Made by a program: the position numbers and the translations under genes
Part shown: piece by piece, positions 52,088-61,072 of the stretch
Numbering within the stretch: position 1 is the stretch's first letter
Layout of the letters: each line of letters starts with the position of its first letter
From: Spiroplasma eriocheiris
GTDB taxonomy: Bacteria > Bacillota_I > Bacilli_A > Mycoplasmatales > Mycoplasmataceae
Direction of reading: 5' to 3'
Assembly: GCF_001029265.1 (NCBI RefSeq)
Contig: NZ_CP011856.1
Location: 558,001 to 622,000 of the forward strand
DNA: 64,000 nt
The notes under the pieces: generated by a model
Seen by the model: only the letters and a program-made list of their open reading frames with translations
What the model was told of the DNA's origin: nothing
Database searches by the model: none

Positions 52088-52829
52088 AGATACCTCCGAC
52101 TACTGAATGCTGTTGGTGATTAGTAGTATTCTTTAACACATTTTCAGTATAAATTTTATTAAGATCACTACCGTTTGTTGGTCCTGAAAAAACGATTTTA
52201 CTAAAGTTCAAAATTGTTACTTCATCTACTAAGTGTTGAATTTCGGAAAGAATATGGGTACAAATAACAATTGTTTTTCCCAACTGCTGTAGTTTTTTTA
52301 AATCTTCATAAACTTCTAAACGGCCGGTTGGGTCTAAATTAGCAGTTGGTTCATCAAGAATTAAAATTTGGGGGTCATTTAATAATGCTTGTGCTAATAA
52401 AACTTTTTTCTGCATTCCGGACGAAAACTGCAATGGTGATTTTTTTTGAAATTTTTGTAAATCTAGTGCGGTTAATATTTTTGCAATTAATTTTTTCGTT
52501 GTAATTTTACTATTGCCATTTAAATATGACATTGAAGTTAAATAAGTACCCAGTGAAACGCCTTTGGGAAACCGCGCTGATTCAGGGATATATCCAATTA
52601 ATTTTTTTGCTTGGGGGTCAGTATTTAAAAAGCCATTAATAATAATTTTTCCGCTGGTGGGATTAATTGCTCCAATAATACTTTTAATTGTTGTGGTTTT
52701 TCCGCTCCCATTGGGTCCAATAAAACCATGAATAGTACCAGCTTTTACAGTAAAAGAAATATCATTTACCGCGATAAATTTTTTAAATTTTTTAGTCAGA
52801 TGGCTGACTTCAATTATATTTTGTCTCAT
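52077..52829 (-). CDS. ABC transporter ATP-binding protein
   Basis: 250 residues. Walker A in GFIGPNGSGKTTTIKSI, signature SSGMQKKVLLAQALL, Walker B in ILILDEPTANLDPTGR, switch His in VICTHILSE. It resembles the CcmA/NatA group that drives ABC-2 exporters. The N-terminal RQNIIEVSHLTKKF is typical. GAGGAGG lies upstream of the ATG. First gene of a two-gene transcript with the permease. Confidence 0.95.
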   Translation of the reverse strand: MRQNIIEVSHLTKKFKKFIAVNDISFTVKAGTIHGFIGPNGSGKTTTIKSIIGAINPTSGKIIINGFLNTDPQAKKLIGYIPESARFPKGVSLGTYLTSMSYLNGNSKITTKKLIAKILTALDLQKFQKKSPLQFSSGMQKKVLLAQALLNDPQILILDEPTANLDPTGRLEVYEDLKKLQQLGKTIVICTHILSEIQHLVDEVTILNFSKIVFSGPTNGSDLNKIYTENVLKNTTNHQQHSVVGGIYGN

Positions 52830-52871
52830 ACAATGAGCACCTCCTCGTATTAATTTTATTAAACTGGCAAT

Positions 52872-52914
52872 AAAAAAGTTGTTATTCCTTGTTATTCTTA
52901 AGGAATGACAACTT
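52872..52914 (-). terminator. Terminator of the SHOCT-type gene (minus strand)
   Basis: AAGTTGTCATTCCTT and AAGGAATAACAACTT (minus strand, 52914-52900 and 52890-52876) pair with one wobble, followed by TTTTT on the minus strand. Confidence 0.75.
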
Positions 52915-52922
52915 ACAAGAAG

Positions 52923-53762
52923 TTATTTCTTTTTTAGTTTTAAAATTTTTTGTTTAACTAAATTATACTCATCGAGGGTTATTAAATTTTGTTCATATAA
53001 TTCTTTATAATATATTAATTTTTTTATTTTCCGCTCGTGGGGTTGATCTTTAACTGTTTTTAATTTTAACTTAGTTTTTGCTCCCCAATGATTTTCAATC
53101 CCTAAGAAGGTAATTAAAATAATTAGCAATACCCCATCAAAACATCCTAAGAAGATACTAATTCCTAAATTAGTATATAATAAAGGTTTATTATTTAAGG
53201 AATTAATTAATGGTGACAAACCTAGAATAATAAATAATATTATAATAGTCGAAAAAAATCATCAGAAAATGTTTCGAACTTTTTGACTAAAATGTAGGCC
53301 AGTAATAAGAGAAAGATAATCCGGATCTGTAATATTAAGTTCTGATAAGTCTAAAATTTTAATTGTTAGTTTCTTTAATTCTTCATTATCATTTGCTGTG
53401 TTAACATAGGGGTTAATAAATTTTTCTTTTAAAATATTTTGTAAATTACTAATACTAATTTTTTTATTGGGATTTAACTTACGAAGAAGATAATAATTAG
53501 AAGGAACTAATTTATTAATTTCACTTTCTTTTTTAATAATTAGACTCGTAAAGGGATATTTGGCATAGATTAATAAATCGCCTGGTTGGGTTATTAATAA
53601 GTTTGGATCTATCTTTCGACAAAAGTCACGCTGATGATTTGGTCATATTTGATATGAAGTTGGAGGGGTTTTACCATCACAATTTGGACATTTTACAGCA
53701 AAATGCTCAAAGCGATTAATCACAACACCCCGGTTAATTTTCATTAAATCTTTTAATAGCAT
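52923..53762 (-). CDS. Two-helix membrane protein with CxxC and SHOCT-like C-terminus
   Basis: 279 residues from an ATG preceded by GGGAG (an in-frame ATG five codons earlier lacks a ribosome site). The N-terminal cytosolic part has FAVKCPNCDGKTP, a CxxC that may bind zinc. Two helices follow near residues 166-190 (IFWWFFSTIIILFIILGL) and 200-222 (LGISIFLGCFDGVLLIILITFLGI). The end, KKLIYYKELYEQNLITLDEYNLVKQKILK, fits the SHOCT short C-terminal domain. Function unknown. Confidence 0.75.
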
Positions 53763-53899
53763 TTCATGTTCTCCCATAAAGCTTTGTTATAAATAATAAC
53801 ATAATCTATTATTTCTAAATATTATACTATGAAATTAAAAGTTTTCTCTTTAAGGATAGTTATTTATCTTTAAACGATTTTGGAACATTATTTTAATAA

Positions 53900-53930
53900 T
53901 TGTTGCTTTTTTTTTTTTTTTTATTAAAAT
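53900..53930 (+). promoter_or_regulatory. Promoter with a 16-T homopolymer spacer, copy 3
   Basis: TTGTTG (53900-53905), spacer with exactly 16 T (53907-53922), TAAAAT (53925-53930); spacer 19 nt, the same geometry as 18023-18053. Confidence 0.5.
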
Positions 53931-53966
53931 GATAAATGTTAATAGATAAGATTAGAGAGAAATTTT

Positions 53967-54802
53967 ATGATTAATATTAATTGGACCGGAGAACAAAATA
54001 ATTTTTATAATGTTTTAATTTTTGATATTATGAGATCATCATTTTTTTGATTGTTTTTTTAGGTTTATTGTTCTTTCACAGTGCGCTCTTATTTACCAAA
54101 ATTAAATATAATGCTAGTCATTGCCAACAGAATAAAATTAGTGTTGTTTTTATTTTTTTATTAATTAGTATTGTTATTATTGCAATTTTTAATATTTTAG
54201 TGCTGGACTTAATTTCGTACCTAAAACATCATTTAATTTGATTTTTAAATATTAGTTTATTATTTTTTTTCATTATGTTTACAATTATAAATGCTAATAG
54301 TAAGATCATATATGAAATTTCCCGATTTTTTTTAATATTCTTTTCTCTTAGTATTTTCGCTTTTATTTTTAAATTTTATAATCTTATTCATTACGGATGA
54401 TTAATATTAATTGCTGCTTTATTGTTCCTAACTTTTGGGCTAACTTTATTAACTTTTAAATTTGAACATAACATCTTATTAAAAAGAATTACTAACTATT
54501 TGCATTGATTAGTTTGATATTTTTTAGCGTCCTGTAGTATTTTTTTAATTATGCAGTTTAATCAAAAATTACAATTAAAAAAAATGATTACTGAAATTTT
54601 AACAATTTTAGTAATTAACCAAGTAATTATTAATATTTTATTGTGGTTTATTTATAAATGAAAAAATAATAGTCAAATTATTAACCAATTAAAACACTTA
54701 ATAATTATTGAGAAAACTTTGTTTCGGTCTTTTTTACTAACTAATTTTTTATTTAAAAAACCAATTGTTATTAATGGTTATCGCCAGGTTAAAAATAATT
54801 AA
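53967..54802 (+). pseudogene. Polytopic membrane protein, frameshifted near its start
   Basis: The start reads INIINWTGEQNNFYNVLIFDIMRSSFFWLFF then TAG. The -1 frame is open from 54011 and carries the rest: LIVFLGLLFFHSALLFTKIKY, then five or six more hydrophobic helices, to TAA 54800. One extra T in either T7 run (54042-54048 or 54054-54060) would join the frames into about 278 residues. A TTG at 54047 could start the second frame alone but lacks a ribosome site. Not recognised. Whether it is decayed or phase-variable cannot be decided here. Confidence 0.65.
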
Positions 54803-54872
54803 TTTTCATTATTAGTTGGTAAGATGTGCATTAATAATTAATTATTTTTAAAGAAAAGGGAGAATATTAAAA

Positions 54873-57176
54873 ATGAAAAAATTACTTTCTATTTTAGGAA
54901 CAACAAGTTTAATAGCAACTTCAACTGTTAGTTTAGTTGCTTGTCATAGTAAACCCATAACTGATAGTAAATATTTTGATACTGAAATTAATAATATTGA
55001 TCCGGTTGTTAGAAACCAAGTTAAATATACAAGTAGTATTGCTAAAATTTTAATTGCTGCTCGCCATGAAAATATGAATACTTATGCGTATCCAACTTTG
55101 CAATATTTTTTGAATAACATGGCTAATAATTTGGCAGGTACTTTTGCAACAAAAAGTGGTGAAAGTGTAAAAGTTAGAGATTATATTGAGGGTTATCAAA
55201 AATTAAATAATTTAGAAGTTAATCCTCAAACTGCTAAATCAAACTCGGATGTTGATCATTATTATGATTTTAATAAAAATAATAATAAATACACAATTAT
55301 GAATTCTATGGTGGAAACTCAAAACTTTGATAAATGAAATAAGCACCAAATTAGTATGGAAGATTTTGAATTAAATCCGAATACTTCGTGAGCACAATAT
55401 GATACAGGTGCGTTAGCTAATACTTTATCACAATATTCACAAGGAGTTAATGACTACATTCAAGCTCGCCAGGGTTGATATAACTATTATAGTGATAAAA
55501 CAAATCCAGGAATTTCAAATTTATTAATTTATAATTCTTTATCTTCACAACCTAATGAACAATACTTAAGTTATGTTGATAAAGATCATAAAGAAACAAT
55601 TAAATTTGGAAATAAAATTGCTCGTCAATCTTCAGCATTATACAATTTATTTGGTACCAAGTATTTTAATTTAGCAATCAATGGGTTAACTAATTTTGGT
55701 AGAGGTTTTGAAATGCCTACTTTGTATGCTTTAACCCAAATTATGCCTTTTGCAAATACAGATTTTGAAAATGAAGAGGCTTTCGGATTTTTATTAGCAA
55801 TTCCGTTAGCAATTATGACGTTACAAGCAAAAAGTCATTGGTTTGAATATAAAACTGGAAAACCAAAACCGAATTCACCATTACTAAAAGTTTTTAGTGA
55901 AAAAACTTTGATGGAAACTAAAGTAAAATTTAAAGATGGCACAACAAGCGGAGAATTTAGTTTATATGATATCTTATCAAAAATTAAGGTAATGAAATAT
56001 TTTACCAACCCTTCAAAGCAGTATTTAGATGTTACTCACCCGGGACATGATAATTTATTTTTACGTTGGTATGCTATTTTAGACTCTTGATTTAAAAAAG
56101 CATTAGCCGCAGAAGAATTAGCTGGGAAACCTGTTAATAAAAAAAGTTTTAATAATATTATTACTAATGCAATGTTGGAAGAAACGAATAGTTTATTAAA
56201 TGATCCGCTTTATAAAGAAATTATTAATAATATGTCAGATGAAGCTACAACTTTATTGCGGACTGTTGTTGAAATGTTAAAATATTCTGATTTTGATATC
56301 TATGACTTATTACGCGGATTTGGAAGTTTAGCAAATTGAATATATCAGGATACCGGTGAAGATTTTATCCCTAATGAGGCCAATGTTAGCCATATTGAAA
56401 AAGTTTATAATGCAGATAATCAGTTAGATGGTTATCAAAAAAAACTTAGTTTTGTTAGCCCTACTAGCAAATATGGGGAACTAATTTTACGAGAATATGG
56501 TTTAGAATCAAATAATACCTCTTATAAAAAAAATTCTTTCTTTGATTTATTATCAACATGGGCCCATGGTTCATTTGATACTAATTCAAATTCAGATGCT
56601 GATGCTTTACATGAATTTATTAATAATACAATTTCTTCAAAAGGAGGCTATTTAGGAAAACTAATTAATAACATCGATCAAGCAATGGGCGATGATTGAT
56701 TTGATAATATTTTTTTAAATAAAAATTGAAATATTACTGCCGCAGGAAAAGGAATAGATGGTAGTACTTTAGGAAGAGTAATTAAAAACGGACAATTAGT
56801 TGGGGTTCGCTATCAATTAGATTACTATGGTTCAAAAGATCGTTCCACTGATTTAAATCATCATCAAGAACCACTTCGTTATACCAATTCGGTGACAGGA
56901 AGAGCTGCTAATTGAGATAAAAACCATCCTAAAGATCGCTTAGATGTACCAAATATGGCTCCTGATGATAGTTGAAATAAAGCTGATTGAGAGGCTTATG
57001 ATGGCTTGGGAAATGAATACTTAAAAGATAGTGACCAAGTCAAATATAGTTATGTTGTTGAGTTTGATGATGAAGCAAGAATGTTGGAAAGACTTATCCA
57101 AAAAGATGATATAAATGTAAAAGCCTTTAAAATGTGTGATTTTGCTTGATATTATAATAATAAACGTTACTATTAA
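54873..57176 (+). CDS. Large mollicute lipoprotein, MOLPALP-like
   Basis: 767 residues with many TGA-Trp codons. The signal MKKLLSILGTTSLIATSTVSLVAC ends in the lipobox LVAC. The mature protein is rich in Asn, Tyr and Trp and contains RQSSALYNLFGTKYFNLAINGL and GFEMPTLYALTQIMPF, which recall the MOLPALP family of mollicute lipoproteins seen in Spiroplasma and relatives. It is exposed on the outer membrane face. AAAGGGAG precedes the start. Role unknown; adhesion or substrate capture is possible. Confidence 0.78.
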
Positions 57177-57192
57177 AATAATTTTTATTAAG

Positions 57193-57216
57193 AAAGAAAC
57201 CAAATGGTTTCTTTTA
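57193..57216 (+). terminator. Terminator after the lipoprotein
   Basis: AAAGAAACCA (57193-57202) and TGGTTTCTTT (57205-57214), T-tail. Confidence 0.75.
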
Positions 57217-57410
57217 ATTTTATTTTTTAGAATCAAAAATTATTTTTTTAAAATAATTTATTAAATTATAGTATAATTATAATTACAATAAGTAATTATC
57301 AAATTGGATTACCAACCAGAGGATAAAACAGCGACCTTGATGTTTATAAATGATGAATAGCAATATTAATTATTTATGATTTTTGATTTAATTAAATGGG
57401 GTGAAAAAAC

Positions 57411-57926
57411 ATGGCAGTTAGTGTTAAAGATAACATTAAAACAGATTCAACAATTAAAAATCGTGTTAAATTATTAGACAAAAGGGTTAATTCTTTTACT
57501 GTTGAAAAATTATTAAGACATAATAATGGTGGCAAAGTGAAACCAGCCAATAAAATGATTGAGCAATATTATTTGCGCCGTGAGCAGAATGCATTGGAAG
57601 CTCGCAAAAAACGAGAAAAAGCCGCAAAAGGTGGCATATATAATCTTAGGTTAGCAAAATATGATAATATTTTTGCCGAAACAAAACGAAAATTAGATGA
57701 GAATCAAAAAGTTACAAAAATTAATCCACGCTTAAATCCGGGGAAAAAGATTACTTATGATCGCTTTGCCAACAAAAATTTAGAAAAATTAGCACTGAAA
57801 AAATCACCGAGTAAAAATCTTAATAAGCAAGATGTTATTGATATTCATGATTTAAATGCTAAGATGGAAAAACCAACGATTACTTATGATTCTCAAAAGG
57901 GAATTTATGTAATGCAAGATTCCTAA
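57411..57926 (+). CDS. Basic cytosolic protein, N-terminal part of an interrupted KRP-type gene
   Basis: 171 residues to an in-frame TAA. Lys/Arg/Asn-rich, helical (EQYYLRREQNALEARKKREKAAKG), no membrane segment. GGGG (57398-57401) lies 9 nt before the ATG as in the cluster at 19182-23940; TATAAT at 57272-57277 gives a leader of about 125 nt. The same frame is open for another 158 codons beyond the stop and carries a KRP motif, so this is probably the front of a 329-residue protein. Whether the short form works alone is unknown. Confidence 0.65.
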   Translation: MAVSVKDNIKTDSTIKNRVKLLDKRVNSFTVEKLLRHNNGGKVKPANKMIEQYYLRREQNALEARKKREKAAKGGIYNLRLAKYDNIFAETKRKLDENQKVTKINPRLNPGKKITYDRFANKNLEKLALKKSPSKNLNKQDVIDIHDLNAKMEKPTITYDSQKGIYVMQDS

Positions 57927-58403
57927 TCAGTAAAAAAACCACCGGAAAGTTCTCCGACTTTTGAAACTAACGATGAGCAACCAGTTAGCAAGGTTGCCAA
58001 AGAACCGCGTCCAACAACAAGCGCATCACGTTATGCGCCTCGACGTACATATAGTAGTACTATTATTGTTGATCCGGCGAAACGACCAAGTTTTTTAGCT
58101 GAAATTCCCACACCAGATGATCGCCCAGCAAAAGACCAACCTACGTTAAAAACAAAACTAGTTCTTGCTGATAGAGAAAATAAAACTACTAAACCAGCAC
58201 CAGCATCAGAGCGCTTTAGTAAAACAAAATTTTTACAAGAGTTAAATAATAATAACAAAGATAATTTAGCATTAGCAACTACTAATACCTTCAATTATAA
58301 ATATCGTAGTTCACGAAAAACAGCGTGGGATTTCTTTTATAAGATCTTTGATAAAATTGGTTTTACTAAACTAGTTAATCATTCAAAAAAATGAAATAAA
58401 TAA
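57927..58403 (+). pseudogene. C-terminal part of the KRP-type gene beyond the in-frame TAA
   Basis: An open frame directly in line with the preceding gene, no start codon of its own with a ribosome site. It contains TIIVDPAKRPSFLAEIP, matching the ISDIDPKKRPNL and SSDIDPTKRPGV motifs of the 19182-21437 genes, and ends KTAWDFFYKIFDKIGF...WNK. Conservation of the motif suggests the nonsense change is recent or is read through. Confidence 0.6.
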
Positions 58404-58413
58404 ATTTTCGATT

Positions 58414-58444
58414 AAGTTATTTTTAATTAAATAGCTTATTTTTT
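58414..58444 (+). terminator. Rho-independent terminator
   Basis: AAGTTATTT and AAATAGCTT arms with one wobble, T6 tail. Confidence 0.65.
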
Positions 58445-58471
58445 ATATTCCTAATTAACAACCAATAGTCA

Positions 58472-58563
58472 TTGTGAGAGTAGCCTAATTTATGATATAA
58501 TATATTCATATTGCAGACCAGTATGTGATGACAAAAAATGGAAATATTGCGGCTAATGGGGGG
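58472..58563 (+). promoter_or_regulatory. Promoter and G6 ribosome-binding tract
   Basis: TTGTGA (58472-58477), 18 nt, TGA-TATAAT (58496-58501); GGGGGG (58558-58563) lies 9 nt before ATG 58573. Confidence 0.55.
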
Positions 58564-58572
58564 CTTATAGAT

Positions 58573-59310
58573 ATGAAAAAAGATATGATTACTTTAACAG
58601 TTCAAGAATTTATTGATTTGGTACCAGATGATAATATTCGAGAAGTTCGGAATGATGCGGAATATCAATTTGACTATGAAAGTTGAAAAACAATTATTTA
58701 TTCATCAGGGAAATTAAAATTTATTTTACGTTATATTCAAGGGATTTTCCGTTGAATGGAAACTGTAGCAGATTTATCAGATTTAAGAATTAGTATTAGT
58801 GCAATTGTTGTTGACAAATTTAACTTTTCAATTTTTAAAAATGATTTACACATTTTTAATTGTAGTTTATCAACTAATTTTTATTTAATTTCCGAAGATG
58901 AATGAGCCGAAAAAATTACGGAAGCCCATTATTCAAACTTTGATATTGTTGATGGTGATTTAACCTATAATGCATTAGAATTAGGACAATGAAAAGGGGA
59001 AGAAGGCTTTGGAAAATTTATTAACATGTTATTAATGTTAATTCGCGAAACTGATAAATTTAAAACTAGTTCCTTACCAATCCAATGAATTGTTGAGTTT
59101 AAAGATCGCAAATTATCAATGTCAAGAATTAGAATGCAAATTGAATCATTACAAAATCGGAAAAAACCAGATAATGATTTCTTAACAACTAATAGTGATG
59201 ATGAAACTCCCGAAGCAGATCTTGAACAATCTAAACGTCCATCGTTAGGAACCATTAATCAAGAAGAAACAACTTCTTCTTGAAATAAGTATTATAAAAC
59301 TGATAAATAA
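58573..59310 (+). CDS. Cytosolic protein with C-terminal SKRPSL motif
   Basis: 245 residues, four TGA-Trp codons or more. The first 190 residues look like a compact folded domain (TLTVQEFIDLVPDDNIREVR; KLKFILRYIQGIFRWMETVADL; FSIFKNDLHIFNCSLSTNFYLIS) rich in beta strands. The tail is acidic and disordered (NSDDETPEADLEQSKRPSLGTINQEE) and contains the KRP-type motif. G6 ribosome site and promoter are present. Not recognised. A folded domain with the motif in a tail is the clearest hint that the motif is a docking site. Confidence 0.7.
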
Positions 59311-59311
59311 G

Positions 59312-59353
59312 AAAAAAATATTTAACATTGATGAAGATTGTTAAATATTTTTT
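59312..59353. terminator. Bidirectional terminator between convergent genes
   Basis: AAAAAATATTTAACA and TGTTAAATATTTTTT perfectly complementary around an 11-nt loop. Confidence 0.85.
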
Positions 59354-59390
59354 ATTTAATTAAATTATTTAAATATAATGATTGCTGGTT

Positions 59391-60686
59391 TTATCTTTTT
59401 AATTCTTCATTATCCGAAAAATAAATAATTTCAAGTGAGGCTCCTCCTGATAAAGATTTTGTTCGATATGCTGGATATGCTGGTAAAGAATTGCTTGACA
59501 TATATAATGATTCTAGAGATCTAGATTTCAAGTTGTCTTTTTCTTTTGCCAATTTATGTAGTTTCCTTTTGGTTGCTTCTCTTCTACTATTAATCTTGTG
59601 TTGCCCACTCGTAGGAATATTAGGACAACTTTTTGCTTTTTCCTCATCAGAAGAATCGGAACATTCCATAATTGATTCAAAAATTAATTGAGATAAATAA
59701 GAGGATGTTTCCGAATTTAATTGAGAATCAGTGCTTTCAATATTAATATTTATTTCATTATCTTCGTAACTAGTTTCGGGCTCTGTATGAACAGTTACTG
59801 TAATTAACCCATCAGTATTATCATCTGAATTATTAATAGCACAATTTTCAATACTTTGGGGTTGTTGACTTACATTATAATAATAAGCATTAATTGAGAA
59901 TTTTATAGTTGGTCAAATAATATCATTTGCTACTGCTAGATAAGCTCCACTTGCCGCGGGAATCGATGAGAATAGTAATTCCATTAAATTATTTAAATCT
60001 TTTTCTGGTTTCATTCAAAATTTATAGGTTACTTTTCCTCAAGCCCATGATGCAAAACCAGGTCCTCCTCAATTGGCAAGAGTTTTAATTGGTGTAATTA
60101 ATCATTTTGCTCAGGTATTATTTAACATTTTACTTTCTTTAACTCGCCATCATTCTAATGAACAACTTATAACATCACAAACACTTGCTGCTGTAAATCA
60201 TATTGAATAGGGACCGGTTAATATTTGATAAGTTGATTGGTCCGGATCTTCATAACAATAATATGTTTGTCACATATCAAAGAAAATATTTGTTAATCAT
60301 AATACAGTCATGACTGAATTAATTCATTGTTTACTAGCATCGGAAATTAATTTTTCCGAAGTGTTGGCATTAGCTGTTTCTTGGAGATTTTCATCCCGAA
60401 TTAAATAATCATTCACAGCGGGGTTAATTAAATTACTTAATAATTCTGCCCCTCTTAATTTAAGAGTGTTCTCAGGAACTATTCGGTAATGAAATTTTTT
60501 AGCAGTAGCAGTGGCAGAAATTCATAAGAGAGTTTTTACATATGCACAAAACATATTATAAGTTGGATATTTAAAACTCGCGAGAATATTTTTAGAATGT
60601 TTTTTAATTTCTTTTCAATTAATTAAAGGTAATACTTGCGAACTTTCAATTAATGGTGTTCTTTCATCTATTTGTTGGCGTGGCAT
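59391..60686 (-). CDS. Multi-helix membrane protein with acidic dileucine-like N-terminus and Ser-rich tail
   Basis: 431 residues with about fifteen TGA-Trp codons. It starts PRQQIDERTPLIESSQVLPL, then four to six hydrophobic segments between about residues 40 and 275, very rich in Trp (YSIWFTAASVCDVISC; LANWGGPGFASWAWGKV). The last 150 residues are polar: acidic (SYEDNEININIESTDSQ), then basic (NSRREATKRKLHKLAKEKDNLK) and Ser/Pro-rich (SLESLYMSSNSLPAYPAY). AAAGGAGG lies upstream. Not recognised. The ERTPLI sequence matches the form of eukaryotic endosomal sorting signals, which may be chance. Confidence 0.7.
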
Positions 60687-60839
60687 AATTATCAGCCTCC
60701 TTTGGTCTATATAATGGTTACCTGTCTGGTCACTTTTATTTTACTCTGATTAGAAAATAACCGGGGGTTAAGGACTTACTCTTTTTTAAACATTATTATT
60801 ATTTAAAGTTATTTTTCTTAATATTTTACATTTTTTCGG

Positions 60840-61056
60840 TATAATTTACTTATAAAAATAAATAAATGGTAATAACTAATTGATTTTTAGAGAGATAGTG
60901 GTTGGTGCAAACTATTAATAATTGTTATTATTTGACAAATTTATTTTCCACAATAAAATATTAACAAGAGCGCATAAACTAAAAGTTATGAATTAGGATG
61001 GCACCGCGAGTTTAATAATTCGTTCCTAACGCATCTTTTAGTTTTTTAAATGTAAA
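60840..61056 (+). promoter_or_regulatory. T-box riboswitch of the hisS-aspS operon, with promoter
   Basis: TATAAT at 60840-60845. Stem I region: GGTAATAAC (60868-60876), AGAGAG (60889-60894), apical ATAGTGGTTGGTGCAAACTAT, GTTATTATT (60924-60932). The T-box AGGATGGCACCGCG is at 60995-61008. Antiterminator arms TTAGGA (60993-60998) and TCCTAA (61024-61029). Terminator arms AAACTAAAAG (60976-60985) and CTTTTAGTTT (61035-61044) with T-run. Uncharged tRNA would favour antitermination. Specifier candidates: GAC (60934-60936) or CAC (60949-60951). Confidence 0.9.
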
Positions 61057-61072
61057 AGAAAGAAGGAAAAAA

